This document shows, piece by piece, positions 1 through 6,168 of a DNA stretch of 8,375 bases; positions within the stretch are counted from its first letter, which is position 1; each line of letters opens with the position of its first letter. The stretch lies in contig DDAD01000046.1 of the NCBI GenBank assembly GCA_002333205.1, positions 35,835 to 44,209 on the forward strand. Direction: 5' to 3'. The position numbers and the translations under genes are program-made. The notes beneath the pieces were generated by a model. It was not told where the DNA came from, searched no databases, and worked only from the letters and a program-made list of their open reading frames with translations. The stretch is from Pedobacter sp. UBA2067. GTDB lineage: Bacteria > Bacteroidota > Bacteroidia > Sphingobacteriales > Sphingobacteriaceae.

Positions 1-406
1 TCAATCCTTTTCAACAAATGGAATTCTGAGAGGGCTACATCTCCAAAAGGGAGAATATGCGCAGGCCAAATTGGTTAGGGTTTTAAAAGGAGAGGTATTA
101 GATGTAGCTGTGGACTTACGCAAGGATTCACCTACCTATGGTCAGTATGAAAGTATAATCCTTTCTGAGGAGAACAAGCTTCAGTTCTTTGTTCCCCGTG
201 GGTTTGCTCATGGATTTGTGGTACTTTCTGAAACAGCGGAATTCTTTTATAAAGTGGATAATTACTATCATAAAGACGCTGAAGTCGGAATCCACTATGC
301 TGACCCAACACTAAACATTGATTGGCAGTTACCAGCGGAGCAACTGAAGCTATCAGACAAAGATGCATCTCTGCCTTTTTTAGTAGAAATTGAAGCTTCA
401 TTATGA
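1..406 (+). CDS. rfbC: dTDP-4-dehydrorhamnose 3,5-epimerase, 5'-truncated by window edge
   Basis: This is the C-terminal part of RfbC/RmlC, which epimerises C3 and C5 of dTDP-4-dehydro-6-deoxyglucose in cytoplasmic dTDP-L-rhamnose synthesis. The frame is open from base 2 and begins QSFSTNGILRGLHLQKGEYA, so the TTG at 71 is not the true start. About 45-50 N-terminal residues should lie upstream, given the family length of about 180 aa. Visible family motifs are the LRGLHLQ segment with the active-site His, DLRKDSPTYGQ, PRGFAHGFVVLSE, the AEFFYKVDNYY segment expected to carry the catalytic Tyr, and the closing DPTLNIDWQLP. Its TGA overlaps the ATG of rfbD (ATGA), so the two are probably translationally coupled. 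The identification rests on several independent motifs and on the rfbD and rfbA neighbours. Confidence 0.96.
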   Translation, partial: QSFSTNGILRGLHLQKGEYAQAKLVRVLKGEVLDVAVDLRKDSPTYGQYESIILSEENKLQFFVPRGFAHGFVVLSETAEFFYKVDNYYHKDAEVGIHYADPTLNIDWQLPAEQLKLSDKDASLPFLVEIEASL

Positions 407-1263
407 GCAAGGTATTAGTTTTTGGGGCTTCAGGTCAGCTGGGTACTTGTTTGAAGTCGCTTGCTTTGAAACAAGGGCTTGATGATATCATCTTCCCTGA
501 AGAAAATACCGCAAATATCCTGGATCTTGATGGATTGGCTTTGGCTTTTGGCAAAGCACAACCCGCGTATGTGATCAATTGTGCAGCCTATACCGCCGTT
601 GATAAAGCAGAAGATGAATTTGAGCTTGCACGACGCGTAAACCGTGATGGTGCTGCAAATCTTGCGCGTATGTGTAAGATACATGGTGCCACCCTGATTC
701 ACATTTCTACTGACTTTGTGTTTGAAGGTAACACACCAAAACTGCTGTCTGAAACAGATCCGGCAAATCCCATATCTGTTTACGGGCTAACCAAGCTGGA
801 AGGTGAACAAGCCATCGCTGCTGAAATGCAGGAATTTTATGTGCTTCGCACCAGCTGGCTCTATTCTGAACATGGAAATAATTTCGTTAAAACCATGTTG
901 AACCTTGGTAGTACCCGCAACGAATTGAAGGTGATTGCCGATCAGGTGGGTACGCCAACCTATGCCATGGATCTGGCGCAGGCCATTTTCCATATCATCC
1001 ATGCAGATCAGCAGGCATACGGCATTTACCACTTCAGCAATGAAGGAGTGACATCCTGGTATGATTTTGCAAAAGCCATTTTCGACATCAGCGGCTTGTC
1101 AACCCGGGTATTGCCGATTCCCGGTACAGAATATCCGACCAAAGCAGCAAGACCTGCTTTCTCCGTAATGGATAAGGCAAAAATCAAAAATACCTTTAAC
1201 TTAGAAATTCCATACTGGCGCGATAGCCTGGAAATCTGTTTGAAGAATTTAGCATCCAATTAG
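403..1263 (+). CDS. rfbD: dTDP-4-dehydrorhamnose reductase
   Basis: RfbD/RmlD makes dTDP-L-rhamnose by NAD(P)H-dependent reduction of the 4-keto sugar, the last pathway step. The 286-aa protein is full length for this short-chain dehydrogenase family. It begins with a Rossmann nucleotide-binding motif, GASGQLG (residues 8-14). It continues with NCAAYTAVDKAED, then HISTDFVFEG (the family's STDYVFDG strand), and the catalytic YxxxK as Y127-GLT-K131. The substrate-binding segment RTSWLYSEHGNNFV follows, and DQVGTPT lies further on. It is cytoplasmic. The start at 403 overlaps the rfbC stop by 4 nt and the stop is 6 nt before rfbA, so this is one operon. Codon use and composition match the neighbouring rfb genes. 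There is no sign of damage. Confidence 0.97.
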   Translation: MSKVLVFGASGQLGTCLKSLALKQGLDDIIFPEENTANILDLDGLALAFGKAQPAYVINCAAYTAVDKAEDEFELARRVNRDGAANLARMCKIHGATLIHISTDFVFEGNTPKLLSETDPANPISVYGLTKLEGEQAIAAEMQEFYVLRTSWLYSEHGNNFVKTMLNLGSTRNELKVIADQVGTPTYAMDLAQAIFHIIHADQQAYGIYHFSNEGVTSWYDFAKAIFDISGLSTRVLPIPGTEYPTKAARPAFSVMDKAKIKNTFNLEIPYWRDSLEICLKNLASN

Positions 1264-1269
1264 TACCTC

Positions 1270-2130
1270 ATGAAAGGAATTATATTAGCCGGTGGATCTG
1301 GTACCAGATTACACCCTCTAACACTTGCCTGCAGTAAGCAGATGATGCCGGTTTACGATAAACCGATGATCTATTACCCTTTATCTATCCTGATGCTTGC
1401 GGGCATTAACGAGATCCTGATTATTTCAACACCTCATGATCTGCCGCAGTTCGAAAAGCTGCTTGGTGATGGCTCCCGTATCGGCTGTAAGTTCTCGTAT
1501 GCCGTACAGGCTGAACCAAACGGTCTTGCACAGGCATTCGTGATCGGGGAGGAGTTTATTGGTTCGGACAGCGTAGCGCTGATTCTTGGTGATAACATCT
1601 TCTATGGTGATGGACTTTCCCGCTTACTACAGGATCTAAAAGAACCTGAAGGCGGTGTGGTCTTCGCTTATCAGGTTGCCGATCCGGAACGTTACGGCGT
1701 AGTGGAGTTTGATGAAAACAAGAATGCGGTTTCCATCGAAGAGAAACCTGCGGTGCCAAAATCCAACTATGCGGTTCCCGGCTTGTATTTCTACGACAAC
1801 TCGGTTGTTGAAATTGCGAAGAATATTCAAATGTCGCCACGTGGTGAATATGAAATTACCGATGTAAACAAAGTTTACCTCGAGCAAGGCAGGTTGAAAG
1901 TTGGTGTATTAAGCCGAGGCACAGCCTGGCTGGATACAGGAACCTTTAAATCCTTGATGCAGGCTGGTGAGTTCGTGCAGGTGATTGAAGATCGTCAGGG
2001 CCTTAAAATCGGCTGTATCGAAGAAGTCGCTTTCCGTATGGGCTACATCGATGAAGCGCAGCTGAAAGAAATTGCTGCACCATTGGTAAAAAGTGGCTAC
2101 GGACAATATTTGATGCGGTTAAGTAAGTAA
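1270..2130 (+). CDS. rfbA: Glucose-1-phosphate thymidylyltransferase
   Basis: RfbA/RmlA condenses dTTP and glucose-1-phosphate to dTDP-glucose, the entry step to dTDP-rhamnose. The 286-aa protein is close to the usual 288-293 aa. The N-terminal nucleotidyltransferase signature is intact: GGSGTRLHPLT (residues 8-18), then K23-QMMPVYDKP. The Mg-binding LGDN motif has D108. Later family segments are VEFDENK, SIEEKP, YAVPGLYFYDN, SPRGEYEITDVN and LDTGTF, and the protein ends IAAPLVKSGYGQYLMRLSK. The stop is 27 nt before the first XRE gene, with no terminator between. The striking point is that its last 60 nt recur twice downstream (2394-2453 and about 2860-2904), each copy directly after an XRE gene, as described in separate entries. 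Confidence 0.97.
   Translation: MKGIILAGGSGTRLHPLTLACSKQMMPVYDKPMIYYPLSILMLAGINEILIISTPHDLPQFEKLLGDGSRIGCKFSYAVQAEPNGLAQAFVIGEEFIGSDSVALILGDNIFYGDGLSRLLQDLKEPEGGVVFAYQVADPERYGVVEFDENKNAVSIEEKPAVPKSNYAVPGLYFYDNSVVEIAKNIQMSPRGEYEITDVNKVYLEQGRLKVGVLSRGTAWLDTGTFKSLMQAGEFVQVIEDRQGLKIGCIEEVAFRMGYIDEAQLKEIAAPLVKSGYGQYLMRLSK
2071..2130 (+). repeat. Parent copy (tail 1) of the rfbA 3'-end repeat
   Basis: This is the functional 3' end of rfbA, encoding IAAPLVKSGYGQYLMRLSK plus stop. It is the reference for two degenerate copies downstream. Each intact tail is followed within 27-37 nt by an XRE gene whose ATG sits in the context CTCATG. Confidence 0.9.
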
Positions 2131-2157
2131 ATATTATTCATCATAGTAAACGTTCTC

Positions 2158-2373
2158 ATGCATATTGGAGATAACCTCAAAGAACTTCGACTTAAAAATA
2201 ACTGGAGCCAGAAAGATGTTGCAAACAGGCTACGTATGAGCCTGATGGACTATTTTAAAATAGAAACCGGATGTACCGATTTAAGCATGACCAGATTGGC
2301 AGAGCTTTCGTTGGTATTTGGCGTCCCAATTGTTGATCTCTTATCCTTTGTTGAAGAAGAAGACGAGCCCTAA
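2158..2373 (+). CDS. Small XRE-family HTH regulator (XRE1)
   Basis: This 71-aa protein consists almost entirely of one Cro/C1-type helix-turn-helix domain (about residues 4-62). It reads GDNLKELRLKNNWSQKDVA, the first two helices, then a recognition-helix region around RLRMSLMDYFKIETG, then LTRL-like MTRLAELSLVFGVPIVDLL. An acidic EEEDEP tail follows. It is presumably a cytoplasmic DNA-binding protein; its target is unknown. It is about 40% identical over 61 residues to the XRE gene at 2491, counted by eye, and shares the start context CTCATG. XRE1 lacks the roughly 50-residue C-terminal extension of its neighbour, although both genes end in a similar acidic-Pro stop context. That suggests a deletion, or a recombination junction near its 3' end. 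Placement 27 nt after rfbA suggests cotranscription with the rhamnose operon, which is inference. Confidence 0.85.
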   Translation: MHIGDNLKELRLKNNWSQKDVANRLRMSLMDYFKIETGCTDLSMTRLAELSLVFGVPIVDLLSFVEEEDEP

Positions 2374-2383
2374 GCTCAGTACG

Positions 2384-2453
2384 ACTAGCACAAATTGCTG
2401 CACCACTTGTCAAGAGTGGCTATGGACCGTATTTGATGCGATTAAGTAAATAA
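2384..2453 (+). pseudogene. Second copy of the rfbA 3' end (tail 2), detached remnant
   Basis: Bases 2394-2453 match the last 60 nt of rfbA (2071-2130) at 51 of 60 positions without gaps. They would encode IAAPLVKSGYGPYLMRLSK followed by TAA, one residue different from genuine RfbA (Q to P). Seven of the nine differences fall at third codon positions. Weak similarity extends about ten bases upstream (CTA-GCA-CAA against CTG-AAA-GAA) and then stops. The frame is not joined to any start: the in-frame stop upstream is at 2352, inside XRE1. It is therefore a gene fragment, not a gene. It lies just after the XRE1 stop and 37 nt before XRE2. The synonymous pattern suggests descent from a functional, diverged rfbA rather than neutral decay of a local duplicate. 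Confidence 0.85.
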
Positions 2454-2490
2454 ACATCCAAAAGCTATTCATTAGAAATTAAACGCACTC

Positions 2491-2856
2491 ATGCAAAAAG
2501 AAGTTGGAACCTACCTGAGAAGTCTTCGACGCAACAATAATTGGAATCAAACCCAGGTGTCTGAAAGGTTAGGAATATCTGTAGCTGCTTACTCGAAACT
2601 CGAAGCTGGAGTCACCGCCATTAACTTAACCAGGTTAGTCCAGCTCGCCGAAGTATTCAATATTACTGTGCAAGATATCGTATGCTTTGGAAATTCAGGC
2701 ACAACAGTTGACGCGGAAGAACTTGCAAATTGCACACAGCAGTTGACGGCTAGTCATAAACAAATTTCCTACATGCAAGTAAAACTCATTAGCTTGTATG
2801 AAGAGCTAAGAAATCGAAACTTTGAATATGCAGTTCAATTCACCGAAGAACCTTGA
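2491..2856 (+). CDS. XRE-family HTH regulator with helical C-terminal extension (XRE2)
   Basis: This is a 121-aa putative cytoplasmic DNA-binding protein. Residues about 5-63 form a Cro/C1-type HTH domain: GTYLRSLRRNNNWNQTQVSERLG, then a recognition-helix region ISVAAYSKLEAG, then NLTRLVQLAEVFNITVQDIV. Residues about 75-115 (AEELANCTQQLTA, then YMQVKLISLYEELRNRN) look like a long amphipathic helix and may drive dimerisation. The protein ends FTEEP. It is a paralogue of XRE1 at 2158, sharing LRxLR, NNW, RL, TRL and VF positions. The start at 2491 is the only ATG suited to the domain and shares the CTCATG context of XRE1. It is bracketed by two remnants of the rfbA 3' end. The target is unknown; the flanking rhamnose and glycan-use genes are the obvious candidates. 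Confidence 0.85.
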   Translation: MQKEVGTYLRSLRRNNNWNQTQVSERLGISVAAYSKLEAGVTAINLTRLVQLAEVFNITVQDIVCFGNSGTTVDAEELANCTQQLTASHKQISYMQVKLISLYEELRNRNFEYAVQFTEEP

Positions 2857-2904
2857 GGCTTAAAGATTGCTGCATCATTAATTAAAAGCGAGTATAGATA
2901 GTAG
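2857..2904 (+). pseudogene. Third, decayed copy of the rfbA 3' end (tail 3)
   Basis: Immediately after the XRE2 stop, the bases read as codons for GLKIAASLIKSEYR and then two stops. This aligns with QLKEIAAPLVKSGYGQ of rfbA with one codon missing. Bases 2866-2904 match rfbA 2071-2109 at about 27 of 39 positions, clearly more decayed than tail 2. Two premature stops (TAG TAG, 2899-2904) show it is no longer constrained as RfbA sequence. No XRE gene follows; the CE15-like gene starts 26 nt later. On its own this match would be weak. It is supported by its position, directly downstream of an XRE stop exactly as for tail 2. Confidence 0.6.
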
Positions 2905-2929
2905 TTGGTTGTTGACGAAATAAAAGAAC

Positions 2930-4120
2930 ATGAAAAGGTTCCTGATCGCTATGGCATGTATTGCATGCATGATTGCTGCGAAAGCCCAGCGTCCAGATAA
3001 TACCAATTATACAGAATCAAAGGTGTTGCCTTATTCACTTCCTGATGTACTGAAGACCACAAAGCAAACGAGCATTCGCAACAAGGCTGACTGGGAACTT
3101 AACAGACCGGAATTACTTCGTCTTTTTGAAGATAACATCTATGGGCAAATGCCTAAGCGATTCGATGACATCAAATTCTCGCTGATCAAGGAGGATAAAT
3201 CTGCTATGCAGGGCCGTGCAACCTTAAAGCAGGTTGAGGTGGAAGTTTTCAATCAGCAGAAATCCGTAAAAATCAATCTCGTTTTATTTGTGCCAAATAA
3301 CAGGAAGCAGGCGGTGCCTGCTTTTCTATTGATCAATAATCGGGGCAAGGAAAACATGGATCCGACCAGGAAGGAAAAGACTGGTTTTTGGCCGGCTGAG
3401 CTTGTTATTGATAGCGGCTATGCTGTTGCTGCTTTTCATGTTTCCGATGCTGCTCCGGATAACAAGGATACTTTCATGAATGGTGTGCTGCGCTTGTACC
3501 CAGAACAGTTCGAAGCCGCTAACGGTATGCGGGCAATAGGGGCCTGGGCATGGGCAGCCAGCAGAATCATGGATTACTTTGAAACGGATGCCGACATTGA
3601 TGCCAAACGTGTAACCGTTGTGGGTCATTCCCGTGCTGGAAAAGCTTCCTTATGGGCTGCGGCACAGGATCAGCGTTTCGCCATCTGTGTGTCCAATTGC
3701 TCCGGTAATACTGGTGCAGCGCTTTCCCGCAGGAATTTCGGGGAAAGCATTACGGCCATTAATACCAGCTTTCCGCATTGGTTCAATACCAACTACAAGC
3801 AATATAACGATCGGGAACAGGAATTACCAGTGGATCAGCACATGCTGCTTGCCTTAATCGCACCGCGGCCATTGTATGTAACCAATGCTTCAGAAGATCT
3901 TTGGGCGGATCCAACCGGAACTTTCCTCGCCCTTAAACATGCAGCGCCGGTGTATGGGCTGTACGGTATCACGAACGAATTACCAGCTAAACCTCCAAAG
4001 ATCAATCAACCCATCTTAAATACCCATTTGGCATACCACAATCGTGAAGGTATCCATGATCTTACTTCCTATGACTGGCAGCACTTCATCCGCCTTGCGG
4101 ATTTGCGTTTCAAAAAATAG
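2930..4120 (+). CDS. Secreted CE15-like glucuronoyl esterase / alpha-beta hydrolase
   Basis: This 396-aa protein is likely exported, with a Sec signal peptide (MKRFLIAMACIACMIAAKA, cleavage about residue 19). The alpha/beta-hydrolase fold has its nucleophile in GHSRAGK, Ser234. The catalytic His is probably H376 in GIHDLTSYDW, the GxHxxxxxDW signature near the C terminus. Other segments typical of bacterial CE15 and related esterases are NNRGKENMDP, AFHVSDAAPDN, RAIGAWAWAASRIMDYF, GAALSRRNFGESI and LIAPRPLYVTNASEDLWADP. CE15 enzymes cleave esters between 4-O-methyl-glucuronic acid on xylan and lignin alcohols. The position 23 residues after Ser, where fungal enzymes have a Glu, is Cys257, so the acid is probably E322 or D323. 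The gene starts 73 nt after XRE2 and is 5' to a LacI-type operator, so it may be a separate unit. Substrate is inferred only from family. Confidence 0.85.
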   Translation: MKRFLIAMACIACMIAAKAQRPDNTNYTESKVLPYSLPDVLKTTKQTSIRNKADWELNRPELLRLFEDNIYGQMPKRFDDIKFSLIKEDKSAMQGRATLKQVEVEVFNQQKSVKINLVLFVPNNRKQAVPAFLLINNRGKENMDPTRKEKTGFWPAELVIDSGYAVAAFHVSDAAPDNKDTFMNGVLRLYPEQFEAANGMRAIGAWAWAASRIMDYFETDADIDAKRVTVVGHSRAGKASLWAAAQDQRFAICVSNCSGNTGAALSRRNFGESITAINTSFPHWFNTNYKQYNDREQELPVDQHMLLALIAPRPLYVTNASEDLWADPTGTFLALKHAAPVYGLYGITNELPAKPPKINQPILNTHLAYHNREGIHDLTSYDWQHFIRLADLRFKK

Positions 4121-4131
4121 CTGTTTATAAG

Positions 4132-4151
4132 GCAAACGTTTGCGCAGTATT
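4132..4151 (+). promoter_or_regulatory. LacI-family-type operator, site 1
   Basis: A perfect 12-bp palindrome, GCAAACGTTTGC (4132-4143), has the central CG typical of LacI/PurR-family operators. The 19-base string from 4133 to 4151 matches the site at 7631-7649 at 17 of 19 positions (CAAACGTTTGCGyAGTrTT). The match therefore runs beyond the palindrome into an asymmetric flank. It lies 12 nt after the CE15-like stop and about 86 nt before the probable ATG at 4229. No LacI-family gene is in the window, so the regulator is unknown. Confidence 0.75.
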
Positions 4152-4169
4152 AACCCAGCATTATTTCTG
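4139..4169 (+). promoter_or_regulatory. Possible Bacteroidota-type promoter overlapping the operator
   Basis: TTTG at 4139-4142 would be the -33 element. After a 19-nt spacer, TATTTCTG at 4162-4169 matches the -7 consensus TAnnTTTG with one mismatch. The -33 element lies inside the palindromic operator, so a bound repressor would occlude it. Transcription would begin near 4175, which excludes the GTG at 4169 as the start of the next gene. It is predicted by pattern only. Confidence 0.45.
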
Positions 4170-4228
4170 TGCTTTTTTCGAAAACTTCTACCTTGTACTG
4201 TATAGACATCAGCAAAGAAGATTTTGAT

Positions 4229-4795
4229 ATGTTAAGAAGATCGCTTTTTCGTATGCTCCTGGGCAATTCTGAAACTACTGCGCTAACAAAGGAAGTCGCA
4301 ACGAAAATTGATATTCCCGCATATTTAAAAAGGGAATCCATCAGAACGCTGGTTCAAACGTTCGACGAAATCAAACCGCAGCACGACTTTGAACTGCCGG
4401 TATCTACAGCCTTTGCTTTTCGTATCAGCTGGTCTTTCGATGCCTTTGCATTAGGTACTATGATGAGCTTGCAGCTTGGCTTAAAGGAGGGTGATGCCAA
4501 CATCCAGTTGCCCATCCCATTGGGCATTCATGCGGATGGTCACATTTATATCGGTAGTATTAAAGATAAGCGGGTTTTGACCTTAGCGCAAGGTCAGCAA
4601 CTTCAGCTGCTGCTGGAGGTTCATCCCCAAGGCGGGAACCTAACTCACGCCAGACTGACGCTGCGGGATGCCTATGGCCTCACCTTAGCCACGGTGAAGA
4701 ACAGAAACTATGCACCGGCCGATTGGTCAGGTAACCTGTTCAATGCTGGTCCGCACTTAAATGATTTCAAAATAGAAGGCAGCATACAAACATAG
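4229..4795 (+). CDS. Unrecognised protein, probable beta-sandwich C-terminal part
   Basis: I do not recognise this family. The frame is open from a GTG at 4169 (208 aa), but that codon coincides with a candidate -7 promoter element. I prefer the ATG at 4229 (188 aa, MLRRSLFRMLLGNSETT), which has an AAAGAAG stretch upstream. There is no signal peptide or membrane segment. The first 50 or so residues look helical and charged. The remainder alternates hydrophobic strands: STAFAFRISWSFDAF, MMSLQLGLKEG, HIYIGSIKDKR, QLQLLLEVHP, HARLTLRDAYGLTLATVKNR and LNDFKIEGSI. This is reminiscent of a LamG or jelly-roll fold, but that is only an impression. It is the first gene after the LacI-type operator and ends 29 nt before the GH109-like gene, so the two are probably cotranscribed. 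It could be an accessory glycan-binding protein or the remnant of a larger enzyme. Confidence 0.65.
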   Translation: MLRRSLFRMLLGNSETTALTKEVATKIDIPAYLKRESIRTLVQTFDEIKPQHDFELPVSTAFAFRISWSFDAFALGTMMSLQLGLKEGDANIQLPIPLGIHADGHIYIGSIKDKRVLTLAQGQQLQLLLEVHPQGGNLTHARLTLRDAYGLTLATVKNRNYAPADWSGNLFNAGPHLNDFKIEGSIQT

Positions 4796-4824
4796 ATTTA
4801 ACATAGATAACTGAATATAAAATT

Positions 4825-6168
4825 ATGAATAGAAGAAATTTTGTGAAAACCAGCGGCTTAACCGCTGCAGCACTCGCGGTAATGCCTGGGGAATCGGCCT
4901 TCGCCACTGCGGACGAAAAAATTAAAGTGGCCATTATCGGTGTTGGACTAAGGGGACAAAATCACCTGAATTTGCTTTTAAACCGCGCTGATGTTGAAGT
5001 CGTGGCAATTTGCGACATTGACGCAGGCATGTTGGAAAGGTCTAAAGCCATCATTACCAAAAGTGGAAAACCCATGCCGAAGATTTATACCGGTAATGAA
5101 AACGAATGGAAAAAGATGATCCTGATCAAGGGCCTCAAAGCGGTTGTGATTGCGACACCCTGGGAATGGCACAAACCAATGATCATTGGCTCCGTTGAAG
5201 CCGGGATCAAATATGTAGGTTCTGAGGTTGCCATCGGGATTACCTTACAGGATCACTGGGAAGTGGTTCAGGCTGCGGAAAAACATGATGCACAGGTCAT
5301 GATGCTCGAAAATGTGTGCTATCGCAGGGATGTATTGGCAATATTAAACATGGTCCGCCAAAACGTATTCGGCGAAATTTTACATCTTCAGGGCGGCTAC
5401 CAGCATGATCTGCGGAGCATTAAATTTAATGATGGAAAAGGGGGCAAGGGCGTCGAGTTTAATGAAAAAGGTTTCTCTGAAGCCAAATGGAGGACCAATC
5501 ATTCCATTCATAGAAATGGCGATTTGTATCCTACGCATGGCGTCGGGCCGATAGCACAGTGCATTGATATCAACCGTGGAAACCGCTTTGTAAAACTCAG
5601 CTCTTATTCGACAAAAGCCCGGGGCCTGCATAAATATATCGTAGATAACGGTGGTGAAAATCATCCAAATGCGAAAGTGAAGTTCCGCTTAGGTGACATT
5701 GTAACCACGACAATTGATTGTGCAAATGGAGAAACCATTTTCCTGCAGCATGATACAAACTCTCCACGCCCTTATTCATTAGGGTTCCGCGTGCAGGGCA
5801 CACAAGGTTTATGGATGGACCTGAACAGCATCATCCATATTGAAGGAATCAGCAAGCCGCACCAATGGGATAAGGCTGAAGAATGGTTTGCAAAGTATGA
5901 TCACCCACTTTGGAAAAAATATGGTAATGATGCCCAGGGCGCCGGTCATGGAGGAATGGATTTCTTCGTCTTACATGCTTTCATTGAAGCAGCGAAAAGA
6001 AATACCACAACGCCGCTGGATGTTTATGATGCTGCTGCCTGGAGTGCCATCACGCCTTTAAGTGAGCAATCCATAGAACTCGGCAATGAAACCATTGATT
6101 TCCCAGACTTTACCGGTGGAAAGTGGATGACAAGGAAACCGATTTTTGCCTTAAATGATGAGTACTAG
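4825..6168 (+). CDS. GH109-like Gfo/Idh/MocA family glycosidase or oxidoreductase, Tat-exported
   Basis: This 447-aa protein starts with a twin-arginine signal (NRRNFVKTSG, then a hydrophobic AALAVMPGESAFA). That fits a protein exported folded with NAD(H) bound. The Rossmann motif is VAIIGVGLRGQNH (residues about 34-46), followed by VVAICDID. The C-terminal part matches glycoside hydrolase family 109, which uses a redox-elimination mechanism and includes alpha-N-acetylgalactosaminidases. Visible family signatures are MMLENVCYRRDVLAI (E162, Y166) and LYPTHGVGPIAQCIDINRGNRF (Y235, H238, the family's YxxH), plus HDTNSPRPYS and GHGGMDFFVLHAF. Length is typical (about 440-460 aa). The stop overlaps the next gene by 14 nt. 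Specificity cannot be read from sequence: many GH109-like proteins next to SusC genes are uncharacterised, and it may instead act as a sugar oxidoreductase. Confidence 0.88.
   Translation: MNRRNFVKTSGLTAAALAVMPGESAFATADEKIKVAIIGVGLRGQNHLNLLLNRADVEVVAICDIDAGMLERSKAIITKSGKPMPKIYTGNENEWKKMILIKGLKAVVIATPWEWHKPMIIGSVEAGIKYVGSEVAIGITLQDHWEVVQAAEKHDAQVMMLENVCYRRDVLAILNMVRQNVFGEILHLQGGYQHDLRSIKFNDGKGGKGVEFNEKGFSEAKWRTNHSIHRNGDLYPTHGVGPIAQCIDINRGNRFVKLSSYSTKARGLHKYIVDNGGENHPNAKVKFRLGDIVTTTIDCANGETIFLQHDTNSPRPYSLGFRVQGTQGLWMDLNSIIHIEGISKPHQWDKAEEWFAKYDHPLWKKYGNDAQGAGHGGMDFFVLHAFIEAAKRNTTTPLDVYDAAAWSAITPLSEQSIELGNETIDFPDFTGGKWMTRKPIFALNDEY

Noticed and set aside
1556..1840. Minus-strand open frame of 94 codons opposite rfbA
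   Set aside because: It is antisense to a clear, full-length enzyme. Its peptide is rich in Arg, His, Ser and Gln, as expected for a codon-bias shadow, with no recognisable domain.
2147..2154. AAACGTT upstream of XRE1 as a third operator
   Set aside because: Only the 6-bp core AACGTT is palindromic. The match does not extend to CAAACGTTTG or to the flank.
2394..2453. rfbA tails as attachment sites of a 3'-end-targeting integrative element
   Set aside because: Integrases that target gene 3' ends do regenerate the tail, and the layout is similar. However, no integrase, recombinase or transposase is present, and the tails are not exact repeats. Old recombination scars fit better.
2071..2904. 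CRISPR-like or short tandem repeat array
   Set aside because: There are only three diverged copies, spaced 323 and 472 nt apart with genes between them, and they derive from a coding sequence.
3618..3857. Alternative + frame inside the CE15-like gene
   Set aside because: It overlaps the segment encoding the catalytic Ser motif in the real frame and gives a low-complexity Pro/Ile/Ser peptide without a domain.
4355..4364. CAAACGTTCG, resembling the LacI-type operator
   Set aside because: It lies inside the coding sequence of the unrecognised gene, breaks the palindrome, and lacks the shared flank seen at the two intergenic sites.
5380..5664. Minus-strand open frame opposite the GH109-like gene
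   Set aside because: It lies wholly within a well-supported coding region, shows no family motif and has no promoter or start signal.
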